Below are positions 31,020 to 39,467 of a stretch of 64,000 nt of DNA, piece by piece. The DNA is taken from NCBI RefSeq assembly GCF_003583765.1, contig NZ_QXQA01000019.1:53264-117263 (forward strand), in the 5' to 3' direction. Source of the DNA: Paenibacillus nanensis. Its GTDB lineage: Bacteria; Bacillota; Bacilli; Paenibacillales; Paenibacillaceae. Position numbers and translations under genes: made by a program. Under the pieces are notes generated by a model. That model saw only the letters and a list, made by a program, of their open reading frames with translations, searched no databases and was not told the DNA's origin. Numbering within the stretch: the first letter of the stretch is position 1; each line of letters opens with the position of its first letter.

Positions 31020-32591
31020 TTACGACGGCGAAGGATTATCCTGCTGCTTGCCAGCGGCATCATCGTTCTCTTTCCTTCTAAACTTCACGGAGTCTTGAGG
31101 ATTCAAGAACACAGGCCGCTTTGTGAGCGAGCCGAGCGGGCCTCTGATCAGCAAATCCTTCATCCCTTGGAAATTGCCCGGAACCAAAGGGCTTAAATAC
31201 GGCACGCCGAAAGACTTGAGCGCCAGCAAATGATTCGCAATAATAATCAGCCCGATCATAATACCGTACAACCCGAACATCCCTGCCATAATGATTAACG
31301 GGAAGCGCAGCAGCCTGAGCGCCAAAGCCGCGTTATACGCGGGGGTCGCGAAAGACCCGATAGTTGTAAGCGCGATGATGACGACGGTAATCGGACTGGC
31401 GAACCCCGCCGATACGGCTGCCTGTCCGACAACGAGCACGCCGACGATCGACAAGGCGCCGCCGACCTGCTGCGGCAATCGGATGGTAGCCTCCCGCAGA
31501 ACCTCCATCGACACCTCCATAATGAGCACCTCGACAACGGCCGGGAACGGCACGCCTGCCCGTCCGCCCGCTACAGCGACAGCGAATTCCGTCGGTATCA
31601 GTTCAGGGTTGAAGGAGATGATCGCGACATAAAGGGAAGGAAAGACAAGAGAAAACATCAAGGCAACCAGCCTGGCCATCCGAATCGCGCTCATCAGCAT
31701 GAAGCGCTCCGTATAATCCTCCACGGTCTGATAAAATTGGTTGAATACCGTAGGCACAACCAGCGCAAGCGGCGATCCGTCTACCAGAATGGCGATTCGT
31801 CCTTCCATTAGGTTGGCGACGATTTTATCCGGACGCTCCGTATATTGCACTTGGGGGAACGGCGACCATTTATTGTCTTCGATGAATTGCTCCAGGTAGC
31901 CGGAATCAAGCACGCCGTCGATATCGATCGGCTCCATCCGTCGATCCAGCTCCTTTAAAATCTCCGGATCCGCAATCCCATCCATATAGCAGATCGCGAC
32001 CTTTGATTTCGTACGTCTTCCGATCTCCCGCATCTTGATGCGCAGGTCGGTCGACTGCAGACGGTACCTGATAAGTGCCAGATTCGTATTGAGCGTCTCG
32101 ATGAAGCCTTCGCGCGGGCCGCGGATAACCTGTTCGGTAGCCGGTTGTTCAATGCCCCTCTTTTCAATGCTCCTCGTGCTGATGACGATTGCTTCTCCTA
32201 CGCCTTCAATAAGAATGACCGTGCTCCCGGCCAAAATCGCTTTAATGACGTTGTCGACCTTTTGTTCCCTCGCGACATCTCCATGATAGAGAGCCTCGTA
32301 CAGGATAACGTCCGGCAGCTCGTCCGGCGCAAAGGAGCGTCCTTGCAGATGATGCGGTATATGCATCAGCGGTTTAATAATATCTTCATTGACCGACGAC
32401 TGCTGAACCATGTGCGAGAAGCTGTACATCGCCGCTTTATGCTGGCCGAACACATGAAATCTCCGAATGGACAAATCCTCGGTCCCGTCAAATAACTCTT
32501 TGGTAATGTGATCAAAGCTCTCAAGCGAACCGCTTAACGGCTGTCCTTCATATGCCTTCAAGGAATTACTTGGCGACTCTTTCCTCTTCAT
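31020..32591 (-). CDS. gerAA: Spore germination receptor protein, GerAA family
   Basis: This 523-residue protein has a soluble N-terminal domain (to about residue 270) and four to five membrane segments after it, with the conserved LMSAIRMARLVALMFSLVFP and PFPAVVEVLIMEVSMEVLREA stretches of GerAA/SpoVAF proteins. It is the oligomeric channel-forming subunit of a germinant receptor. I place the start at 32591, five bases after GGAGGTG, removing 24 codons of the longer frame. It is the first gene of the operon, behind a sigma-G promoter. Confidence 0.93.
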   Translation of the reverse strand: MKRKESPSNSLKAYEGQPLSGSLESFDHITKELFDGTEDLSIRRFHVFGQHKAAMYSFSHMVQQSSVNEDIIKPLMHIPHHLQGRSFAPDELPDVILYEALYHGDVAREQKVDNVIKAILAGSTVILIEGVGEAIVISTRSIEKRGIEQPATEQVIRGPREGFIETLNTNLALIRYRLQSTDLRIKMREIGRRTKSKVAICYMDGIADPEILKELDRRMEPIDIDGVLDSGYLEQFIEDNKWSPFPQVQYTERPDKIVANLMEGRIAILVDGSPLALVVPTVFNQFYQTVEDYTERFMLMSAIRMARLVALMFSLVFPSLYVAIISFNPELIPTEFAVAVAGGRAGVPFPAVVEVLIMEVSMEVLREATIRLPQQVGGALSIVGVLVVGQAAVSAGFASPITVVIIALTTIGSFATPAYNAALALRLLRFPLIIMAGMFGLYGIMIGLIIIANHLLALKSFGVPYLSPLVPGNFQGMKDLLIRGPLGSLTKRPVFLNPQDSVKFRRKENDDAAGKQQDNPSPS

Positions 32592-32648
32592 CCCTTCACC
32601 TCCATAGAAGCTGAAGCCTTCTGTTCCTATAATTTCCTTGCGATGCTT

Positions 32649-32678
32649 TAGTATGTTCAACACGGGGGAAATCTATCC
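32649..32678 (-). promoter_or_regulatory. Sigma-G promoter of the ger operon
   Basis: CATACTA (32649-32655) is the exact sigma-G -10 consensus, with GGATA (32674-32678) 18 bases upstream matching the GNATR -35 pattern. It lies about 60 bp ahead of gerAA, as expected for a forespore-made germination receptor. Confidence 0.75.
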
Positions 32679-32684
32679 AAAAGC

Positions 32685-32737
32685 AAAAAACCGTTTTGCC
32701 GGCGGAAGCATGGTGCTTCCGCTGACAAAAACGGTTT
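32685..32737 (-). terminator. Intrinsic terminator of prsA
   Basis: On the minus strand a long stem (AAACCGTTTTTGTCAGCGG with AAGC/GCTT tip) ends in CGGTTTTTTGC, 15 bp after the prsA stop. It separates prsA from the ger operon. Confidence 0.85.
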
Positions 32738-32751
32738 ATGTCTATTCCTGC

Positions 32752-33891
32752 TTATTTGGCTGCGTTTGTTCCATTCGCAGCGCCTTCGTTTGCAGCGCCA
32801 TCGTTCGCCGCGCCTTCTTCTGCCGCCGCATCGCCTTCCGCGTTGCCGGCTGCTCCGTCTTCCGTCGCCGCGTCGTCGGTCGGCTCCGGCTCAGGAAGCG
32901 TAACCTTAAGCTCCTGCTTCGGCATTTCGTCCGTCATAAATTTCTCCATGTACGTGTACGCCGCTGTGTTCTTCACTTGCTCTTTCTGCTCGTCCGTCAA
33001 TTGGTCCAGCGTTTTAATCTCGCGCTTCTCGACCTTCATGACATGGTAGCCATGCTCCGATTGGAACGGCTCCCCGACAACGTTAAGCTCCTGCTCGAAC
33101 GCCGCTTGCTTGAACGACTCCACCCAGCTGCCGCCTACTGCGTTCTCGTAAAGGCCGCCTTTGTCCTTCGAGCCTGGGTCATCCGAATATTCTTTCGCAA
33201 GCGCATTCCAATCGCCGCCGGCGTCCAGTTTCGCTTTCACTTCTTTCGCGCGGGCCAAAGCCTCTTCATCCGTGCGGAGCTCCTTCGTTTCGCCCGTTGC
33301 GGTATCCTGCTCCGTTGTTTTGACCAAGATATGGCGAACGGTATATACGCCGTAGTCGGCCTTGGTGCTTTCGTACGCTGCCGCCAGATCTTCATCGGTT
33401 ACCTTCGAGTTGATGTGGAGGACTGCAGCCGTGTTAAGGAGCAGGAATGTCGCCATATCCTCATCGGAAACCTTTCTGTTCTTCACTTCAGCCGCAAACG
33501 TCTCGTCCGATTTTTTATATTCTTTGTACTGTTCGATCTGCTCGTCAACTTGCTTCTGCGCTTCCTTCATGGACTCCTCGGAAGCCTGCGAACTCAGAAT
33601 CTTGTACGCTACATATTGCTCCACAATCATTTCCTTAAATTCCGGAATCTCAACGACGGACGCGTAAGCAGGCTGCGCCAGCACATAAAGGTCGAGATAC
33701 TTGTCCAGTTCATCCTGTGTAACCTGGCCGTCTTTGTAAGTCGCGACAACATCGCCGCCGCTTACATTCTTAAATTCAAGAGAATGCTCCTTGCTGCCTC
33801 CGCAAGCCGCCAGCATCGTCATGGCTAGTACCGCTGAAGCGATCAGCAACGCGCTTCTGCGCCATGCCGATTTACGTGTCCTTTGAAACAT
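32752..33891 (-). CDS. prsA: Foldase lipoprotein PrsA, PpiC-type peptidyl-prolyl isomerase
   Basis: This 379-residue lipoprotein (lipobox MLAAC, cysteine about residue 30) helps secreted proteins fold outside the membrane. A SurA-like N-terminal region is followed by a parvulin domain (YTVRHILVK, later YSDDPGSKDKGGLYEN and FQSEHGYHVMKVEKRE). The last 45 residues are low-complexity, built from repeats of Gly-Ala-Ala with Glu, Asp and Asn, an extension not seen in B. subtilis PrsA. It lies just downstream of mfd but with its own terminator. Confidence 0.92.
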   Translation of the reverse strand: MFQRTRKSAWRRSALLIASAVLAMTMLAACGGSKEHSLEFKNVSGGDVVATYKDGQVTQDELDKYLDLYVLAQPAYASVVEIPEFKEMIVEQYVAYKILSSQASEESMKEAQKQVDEQIEQYKEYKKSDETFAAEVKNRKVSDEDMATFLLLNTAAVLHINSKVTDEDLAAAYESTKADYGVYTVRHILVKTTEQDTATGETKELRTDEEALARAKEVKAKLDAGGDWNALAKEYSDDPGSKDKGGLYENAVGGSWVESFKQAAFEQELNVVGEPFQSEHGYHVMKVEKREIKTLDQLTDEQKEQVKNTAAYTYMEKFMTDEMPKQELKVTLPEPEPTDDAATEDGAAGNAEGDAAAEEGAANDGAANEGAANGTNAAK

Positions 33892-33961
33892 GCGTGAATC
33901 CCCTTTCAGATATCGTTATTTCGTATTGTAGCAGATCGGGGGACCGAAAAGCGAATCCTGG

Positions 33962-36900
33962 CTATGACGATGCGTTCTGAAGCTCTTCCTTTTTCACGAC
34001 GGCTTCGCCGTAAGCCTCCAAAAACTTCTCCGCCAAGTGGAGCTTCTGCTCCATGTTCAGGCCCTTGCCCCGGAGCAGTATGGTCTGCGGCGACTCTTGC
34101 TCGCCGCTTTGCTTGAACCGGTTCTCCATCTTGAGGCACAGCTGATCGATTTTTTTGCGGTCGACCTTTCCCTTCTGCGCATCGGACAACCGGAAGATCA
34201 AGTCGTCGCCCTTCTGGCTGATCGATTCAATCCCATATTGCATGCCGTAAATTTTCAGTCTGGCAACGGCTAGCAGATTGCTGACCGCCTGAGGCAGATC
34301 GCCGAAGCGGTCCATCAGCTCGTCGATCAGATCGTCGGTTTCCTCGAACGTCCGAGCCGCTGCGACCTTTTTATAAATTTCAATCTTCTGAATGCTGTCG
34401 TAAATATAGTCGGATGGCAGGTAAGCATCGACGCTGATGTCGATGACGGTGTTGACCTGCTTCTCCTCCGCAGGCTCGACGCCTTCCATCTCCGCTTTCC
34501 GCTTCGCGATTTCCTCCGCCAGCATCTGCGAGTACATGTCGAAGCCGACGGAAGCGATGAAGCCCGACTGCTCGGCGCCAAGCAGGTTGCCTGCGCCGCG
34601 GATGGACAAGTCCCGCATCGCGATTTTGAAGCCGGAACCCAGCTCCGTAAATTCCTTGATCGACTGAAGCCGCTTCTCCGCCACCTCTGTCAGCACCTTG
34701 TCCCGCTGGTACGTGAAATACGCGTACGCGATCCGGTTCGAACGGCCAACCCGTCCTCTCAGCTGATACAGCTGGGACAGGCCCATCTTGTCCGCATCGT
34801 GCACAATCAGCGTATTGACGTTCGGGATATCGACGCCTGTCTCAATGATGCTGGTGCTGACAAGCACATCGGATTCCCCGTCGAGGAAGTCCAGAATCGT
34901 CTTCTCCAGCTCCTGCTCCGACATTTGGCCATGGCCGACCGTCACCCTGGCGTCCGGCACAAGCGCATTGATCGCCTCCGCCATCTGGTAGATGCCCTGG
35001 ACGCGGTTGTACAAATAGTAGACCTGGCCGCCTCTCGCCAGCTCGCGCTCGATCGCTTCCCGCACAAGCGCCGGGCTGTATTCCACGACATAGGTCTGAA
35101 CCGGGAACCGGTTCTCCGGAGGCGTCTCGATGACGGATAAATCACGGACCCCCAGCATGGACATATGCAGCGTCCGGGGGATCGGCGTCGCCGTAAGCGT
35201 CAGCACGTCCACATTCGTTTTCAGCTTCTTCAGCTTCTCCTTATGGGACACTCCGAAGCGCTGCTCCTCGTCCACGATGAGCAGGCCAAGCGCTTTGAAT
35301 TGGACATCCTGCGACAGCAGGCGATGCGTCCCGATGACGACATCCACCGTACCGTTCTTCAGCCCCTTCATCGTTTCGTTCTGCTCCTTGCGGGAGCGGA
35401 ACCGGCTGAGCACCTGCACGTTAATCGGATAGCCGGCGAAGCGTTCGCGGAACGTCTCGTAATGCTGCTGCGCCAGGATCGTCGTTGGGACAAGCACCGC
35501 TACTTGCTTGCTTTCCATTGCCGCCTTGAACGCCGCGCGAACCGCCACCTCTGTTTTGCCGTAGCCTACGTCGCCGCAGAGCAAGCGGTCCATCGGCTGC
35601 GGCTTCTCCATATCTCTCTTAATCTCTTCAATCGCGCGAAGCTGGTCCCGGGTCTCGTCATAGGGGAACATCGCTTCGAATTCCTGCTGATAGGTTGTAT
35701 CTTTGCTAAAGGCGTAACCCGGCGTCGATTGGCGCTGCGCGTACAGCTTAATCAGGTCATCCGCAATGTCTTGAACGGATGCCCTCGCCTTGCTTTTCGC
35801 CTTCGTCCACTCGGTGCCGCCCAGCTTGTTGATCTTCGGTTCTTTCTCTTCGTTGCCGACATACTTCTGAATCAGATCGACTTGATCGATCGGCACCGAC
35901 AGCTTGTCGCCGCCCGCATATAGAATATGCAGATAGTCGCGATGAATGCCGCCGATTTCGAGCGTGCCGATCCCGACATACTTGCCAATGCCGTGGTTAT
36001 GATGCACGACATAATCGCCGACCTTCAGCTCGGTATAGCTTTTGATCCGTTCGGCATTGTCCATCTTCTTATCGATCCGGCGCTGCTTCCGCTGCTTCTG
36101 CGTGAACATTTCGCCTTCCGTAATCACGACAAGGTGCGAGGAGGGAAGCTCGAAGCCCTGCTGCAGGTTGCCTTCCAGCAGCATCGGCGGTTCAATGCCG
36201 TAATCGTCCAGAACGCGCCGCATCCGATCCATCCGCTCCGCGCTGCCCGCCAGCATCATCACCTTCGCGCCGATCTTTTTCCAGCGCTCCATCTCCGACT
36301 TGAGCACGTTCATCTGCCCATGGAAATTTTGCATCGAACGGCTTGTCATATTGATAATGTTCTGAGGCTGGCTGTGCGGAATCTGCCTTAAAAACAGGGA
36401 TAAAAACAGGGTAGGAAACGGCCGGTGATGGAGAATTTCCTCCGTATCGCGGGCTAATGCCAGTCCGGGCAGCGACTTGCCGTTCTGCAGCAGATGAAGG
36501 GACCATTCGCTCTCATCCCGCTCCAGCTGCTTCGCTGTCTCAATGAGGCGTGTCGGTTCATCCAGGATGAGCAGCGTATCGCTAGGCATATAATCCATAA
36601 TCGTCTGCCGCTCGGGATAGAGAAGAGAGATATATTTATAGATTTCCGGAAAATAGACATGCTCTCTCAGCCGTTCAAGCTCGCTGCCAAGCTCCGAGCG
36701 CAGACGGTCCTTAGCCGTTCGATCCGTCATTTTCTCCAGCTGCTTCTCCAGCAGCGAGCTCGCATGATTCGCCGCGCTCGTCATTCTTGCGGCATCGGCG
36801 ATAATTTCCTGGCATGGCGGAATTACATATGATTTCAGTTGATCGGCCGACCGCTGATCGGCGGGATCGAATGTGCGGATCGAGTCAATCTCGTCCCCGA

Positions 36901-37489
36901 ACCACTCGATTCGGCAACCGAGCGCCGCTGTGAGCGGATAAAAATCGACGATGCCGCCCCGTACGCTCATTTCGCCCTTCGATTCCACGCGGTCGGCTCT
37001 CACGTAACCAAGCGCCGTCATCTGACGGAGGAAGTCTTCGAGCGGCATCGTATCTCCGACGGCTACCGAGATTTGCGCCTCAGCCATCACACGGCTGATA
37101 GGCAGGTAGCGCCGGACGCCGGAGAAAGGCACGACAATAATCCCGCGGTAGCCTTGGGACAGCTTGATCAGCACATCCATTCGCTGCGCCAGCGTCTCGG
37201 GGCTCGAGATCGCCGCTTCCGCAGCCATCAGCTCATTCGCAGGATATAACAGCACCTTATCGGCGGACAAACATTCTTGCAGATCCTCCGCGATCTTCTG
37301 CGCGGAGAACATATTATGCGTCACGACAAGCATCGGACGCTCCACCGCTTCCTCCAGCGCTGCGATCAACACCTGGCGGGAAGAGCCGGCGAGCCCGGAT
37401 ATCATCTGCTCTCGCATCCCTTTGCTAATACCGGACAAGATGGACTGGACGTCCGAATCCGCAGCAAAAGCTTGAATTAGCGCTTTCAA
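33962..37489 (-). CDS. mfd: Transcription-repair coupling factor Mfd
   Basis: This 1175-residue ATP-driven translocase frees RNA polymerase stalled at lesions and recruits UvrA. Domains in order: UvrB-like N-terminal part (to about 350), the RNA polymerase interacting CarD-like domain (VGDYVVHHNHGIGKYVGIG, about 480-550), RecG-like helicase lobes (GDVGYGKTEVAVRAAF Walker A; DEEQRFGVSHKEKL) and a TRCF C-terminal domain. I set the start at a TTG (37489) with GAGGTG nine bases upstream; this gives the family length (B. subtilis 1177). The longer frame from 37603 has no similarity at its start. Confidence 0.96.
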   Translation of the reverse strand: MKALIQAFAADSDVQSILSGISKGMREQMISGLAGSSRQVLIAALEEAVERPMLVVTHNMFSAQKIAEDLQECLSADKVLLYPANELMAAEAAISSPETLAQRMDVLIKLSQGYRGIIVVPFSGVRRYLPISRVMAEAQISVAVGDTMPLEDFLRQMTALGYVRADRVESKGEMSVRGGIVDFYPLTAALGCRIEWFGDEIDSIRTFDPADQRSADQLKSYVIPPCQEIIADAARMTSAANHASSLLEKQLEKMTDRTAKDRLRSELGSELERLREHVYFPEIYKYISLLYPERQTIMDYMPSDTLLILDEPTRLIETAKQLERDESEWSLHLLQNGKSLPGLALARDTEEILHHRPFPTLFLSLFLRQIPHSQPQNIINMTSRSMQNFHGQMNVLKSEMERWKKIGAKVMMLAGSAERMDRMRRVLDDYGIEPPMLLEGNLQQGFELPSSHLVVITEGEMFTQKQRKQRRIDKKMDNAERIKSYTELKVGDYVVHHNHGIGKYVGIGTLEIGGIHRDYLHILYAGGDKLSVPIDQVDLIQKYVGNEEKEPKINKLGGTEWTKAKSKARASVQDIADDLIKLYAQRQSTPGYAFSKDTTYQQEFEAMFPYDETRDQLRAIEEIKRDMEKPQPMDRLLCGDVGYGKTEVAVRAAFKAAMESKQVAVLVPTTILAQQHYETFRERFAGYPINVQVLSRFRSRKEQNETMKGLKNGTVDVVIGTHRLLSQDVQFKALGLLIVDEEQRFGVSHKEKLKKLKTNVDVLTLTATPIPRTLHMSMLGVRDLSVIETPPENRFPVQTYVVEYSPALVREAIERELARGGQVYYLYNRVQGIYQMAEAINALVPDARVTVGHGQMSEQELEKTILDFLDGESDVLVSTSIIETGVDIPNVNTLIVHDADKMGLSQLYQLRGRVGRSNRIAYAYFTYQRDKVLTEVAEKRLQSIKEFTELGSGFKIAMRDLSIRGAGNLLGAEQSGFIASVGFDMYSQMLAEEIAKRKAEMEGVEPAEEKQVNTVIDISVDAYLPSDYIYDSIQKIEIYKKVAAARTFEETDDLIDELMDRFGDLPQAVSNLLAVARLKIYGMQYGIESISQKGDDLIFRLSDAQKGKVDRKKIDQLCLKMENRFKQSGEQESPQTILLRGKGLNMEQKLHLAEKFLEAYGEAVVKKEELQNASS

Positions 37490-37551
37490 CGTTTGCGGCA
37501 CCTCGTTTCTATGAGAAACCCCTACCATGGACAGTTCAGGATGAACCGCCC

Positions 37552-37574
37552 GCAGGTTTGCCGAGCAAACCTGC
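37552..37574 (-). terminator. Hairpin between fin and mfd
   Basis: A perfect 10-bp stem with a 3-base loop (GCAGGTTTGC-TCG-GCAAACCTGC) lies in the 225-bp gap between fin and mfd. No T-run follows, so it might be a leader structure of mfd or a weak terminator. Confidence 0.5.
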
Positions 37575-37714
37575 TTCGTAGCAGGGGCTAGATTAATCGC
37601 CAATAACGACCTTCAATTTTTTATAAGTCAGATAGGCAAACCCGCAGCACGCAAAAACAGCTACATCCGGCCCGGAAGGCGGCATAGCTTGTTCTCGCAT
37701 ATTTCTATCCAATT

Positions 37715-37945
37715 TTACTGCAGCGGATTGTTGACTAGCATGAGATCTGGATTCAAGTTCAATGCTTCATTGCAATGCTCGCAAACCAGACTGACCGTCA
37801 CATCGCCGTTTGAGTCATACGCTATTATATCGCTGCGCTCTTCGGGGGTCAAGAAATGGAAACCGAGCTGCTGTTCGGTTATAGACGGCTCTGCCACCGA
37901 TCCAATCGACGTCTTGCAATGCCTGCATATATAGTTTACAGCCAT
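37715..37945 (-). CDS. fin: Anti-sigma-F factor Fin (YabK)
   Basis: This 76-residue zinc-binding protein has two CxxC pairs (YICRHCKTSIGSV and SLVCEHCNEALNLNP) and the family core LGFHFLTPEERSDII. In sporulating Bacillus it inhibits sigma-F so that sigma-G takes over in the forespore. Position between pth and mfd is conserved. GGAGG seven bases upstream; a TGAAGG/CCTTCA hairpin overlaps the region just before the site and could affect translation. Confidence 0.95.
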   Translation of the reverse strand: MAVNYICRHCKTSIGSVAEPSITEQQLGFHFLTPEERSDIIAYDSNGDVTVSLVCEHCNEALNLNPDLMLVNNPLQ

Positions 37946-38009
37946 ATGTATGCCTCCTGAAGGTTTGTTATACCCTTCAGTATGCCCGGCTTCTTCTTAA
38001 TTTAACGGC

Positions 38010-38570
38010 CTAGCGGTTAAACTTTGCCATCGTCTCCTCGAACGGCGCTTTAAGTCCAAATTCCGCCGCATCGCAAGCCTGCTCGATCATTGCGGCCAGC
38101 TTCTCCCGCTCCGCCTTCGGGAAGTTAGACAGCACGTAATCGGAGATCACGCCGCCTGGCTGCGGCCTTGAGATTCCCATCCGAATCCGGTTGAACGTTT
38201 GCGTATTCAAGTGCTGAATTAAAGATTTGATGCCGTTATGTCCGCCGGCGCTTCCTTGATAACGCAGCCTAAGCTTGCCGATCTCCGTATCTAAGTCATC
38301 GTAGATGACGACCATATCCGATAAGTCCGCTTTATAGTAATCCATAAATGCTCTAACCGATTCGCCCGATAAGTTCATATAAGTCATCGGCTTAATAAGC
38401 GCCACCTTCACGCCCCCGACATTGCCCTCTCCGACCAGCGCCTTGCACTTGCTCTGCGTAACGGAGATGCCCCATCGCTTCGCCAGCTCGTCAATGACCA
38501 TAAAACCGACGTTATGCCTTGTATCTCTATATTGTGTGCCCGGGTTGCCTAGCCCCACAATCCATTTCAC
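38010..38570 (-). CDS. pth: Peptidyl-tRNA hydrolase
   Basis: This 186-residue enzyme cleaves peptidyl-tRNA released from stalled ribosomes. The family signature WIVGLGNPGTQYRDTRHNVGF holds the catalytic His (residue about 20) and Asn (about 10); GGHNGIKSLIQHL and the Asp of VIYDDLD are also present. Gene order ctc-pth-fin-mfd is as in Bacillus. Confidence 0.96.
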   Translation of the reverse strand: MKWIVGLGNPGTQYRDTRHNVGFMVIDELAKRWGISVTQSKCKALVGEGNVGGVKVALIKPMTYMNLSGESVRAFMDYYKADLSDMVVIYDDLDTEIGKLRLRYQGSAGGHNGIKSLIQHLNTQTFNRIRMGISRPQPGGVISDYVLSNFPKAEREKLAAMIEQACDAAEFGLKAPFEETMAKFNR

Positions 38571-38639
38571 GTTAGTCGTCCTCCTCCGATGTTTCGGTAT
38601 TTCACCTTAATGTAGCATACTCGAAGGGCGCTATCCAAG

Positions 38640-38696
38640 CACAAAAAGCTGCCCCGAAAGCAGATCAGATGCGAGATCTCCTTCCAGGACAGCTCT
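38640..38696 (-). terminator. Long-stem terminator of ctc
   Basis: On the minus strand an imperfect stem of about 20 bp (starting AGCTGTCC and closing GGGGCAGCT) is followed by TTTTTGT, 14 bp after the ctc stop. Confidence 0.7.
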
Positions 38697-38709
38697 GTCC
38701 TTCAGCCTA

Positions 38710-39363
38710 TCAGGTGCTTGTCGCGATCTCCGCGTGCTTCGCTTCCTCCGAACGCGACTCCGCCTCGTGCATCTCGACCTCAAGCGCTTCAGCCTCAGCC
38801 TCGCTAATTTCCTTCTGCGGCGCCAGCACCGTAACGACCACAAGCTCCGAGTCGGATTTCGCCTCTACGCCGCTTGGCAGCTTAAGCTGTCCGACCGTTA
38901 AGCTTGCGCCGATCTCCAGCTCGCTCACATCGACCTCGACGACTTCCGGGATATCGTTCGGTAAGCACTGCACCTCAAGCTCATGCAAAATAAGCGAAAG
39001 GATACCGCCTTCGCGAACGCCGGTCGAATCGCCTGTCGTTTCGATCCGGATATTCGCGCGAACCTTTTCGTTCATATTAATTTGATGGAAGTCGACATGC
39101 AGCAGATTATGGGTCAGGGAATCGCGCTGCACGTCCGATACCATAACCGACTGGACGCCAATGGCAGGAACGTCCACCTCCAGCACCGCGTTCGGATGAG
39201 ACCGAAGCAGCGCAGTCAGCTCTTTCTCGTTGACGCTGACCGCCGCCGGCGCCGGCAGCTGCTTGCCGTATACGACACCCGGCACCTTCCCGCTTTGCCT
39301 AAGCTTGCGCAGATCGCCCTTAGTGGTATGCGTTCGCGGCTCGACTCGCATTGCAATTGCCAT
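38710..39363 (-). CDS. ctc: 50S ribosomal protein L25/general stress protein Ctc
   Basis: This 217-residue protein binds 5S rRNA. It has an N-terminal L25 domain (RKLRQSGKVPGVVYGK, then LLHVDFHQINMNEKV) and a C-terminal TL5/CTC beta domain ending in an acidic Glu/Ala-rich tail. The ATG at 39363 has AGGAGG seven bases upstream; the frame extends 11 codons further without a site. In B. subtilis prs lies between glmU and ctc; here only about 100 bp separate them. Confidence 0.95.
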   Translation of the reverse strand: MAIAMRVEPRTHTTKGDLRKLRQSGKVPGVVYGKQLPAPAAVSVNEKELTALLRSHPNAVLEVDVPAIGVQSVMVSDVQRDSLTHNLLHVDFHQINMNEKVRANIRIETTGDSTGVREGGILSLILHELEVQCLPNDIPEVVEVDVSELEIGASLTVGQLKLPSGVEAKSDSELVVVTVLAPQKEISEAEAEALEVEMHEAESRSEEAKHAEIATST

Positions 39364-39467
39364 ATGGAACCCTCCTAAGAAGAATTGACATTCCATATCA
39401 CTTTACCCATATGAGGACAAAATTACTCACAAGGCTGCCTGAGCCGCTTCGCTGTCATTCGCTTCCC

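Noticed and set aside
33447..33667. Plus-strand open frames over prsA
   Set aside because: Antisense shadows without ribosome binding sites.
37490..37603. N-terminal extension of mfd to 37603
   Set aside because: The extension has no ribosome binding site, includes a strong hairpin and would make the protein longer than the family; the TTG at 37489 fits alignment and spacing.
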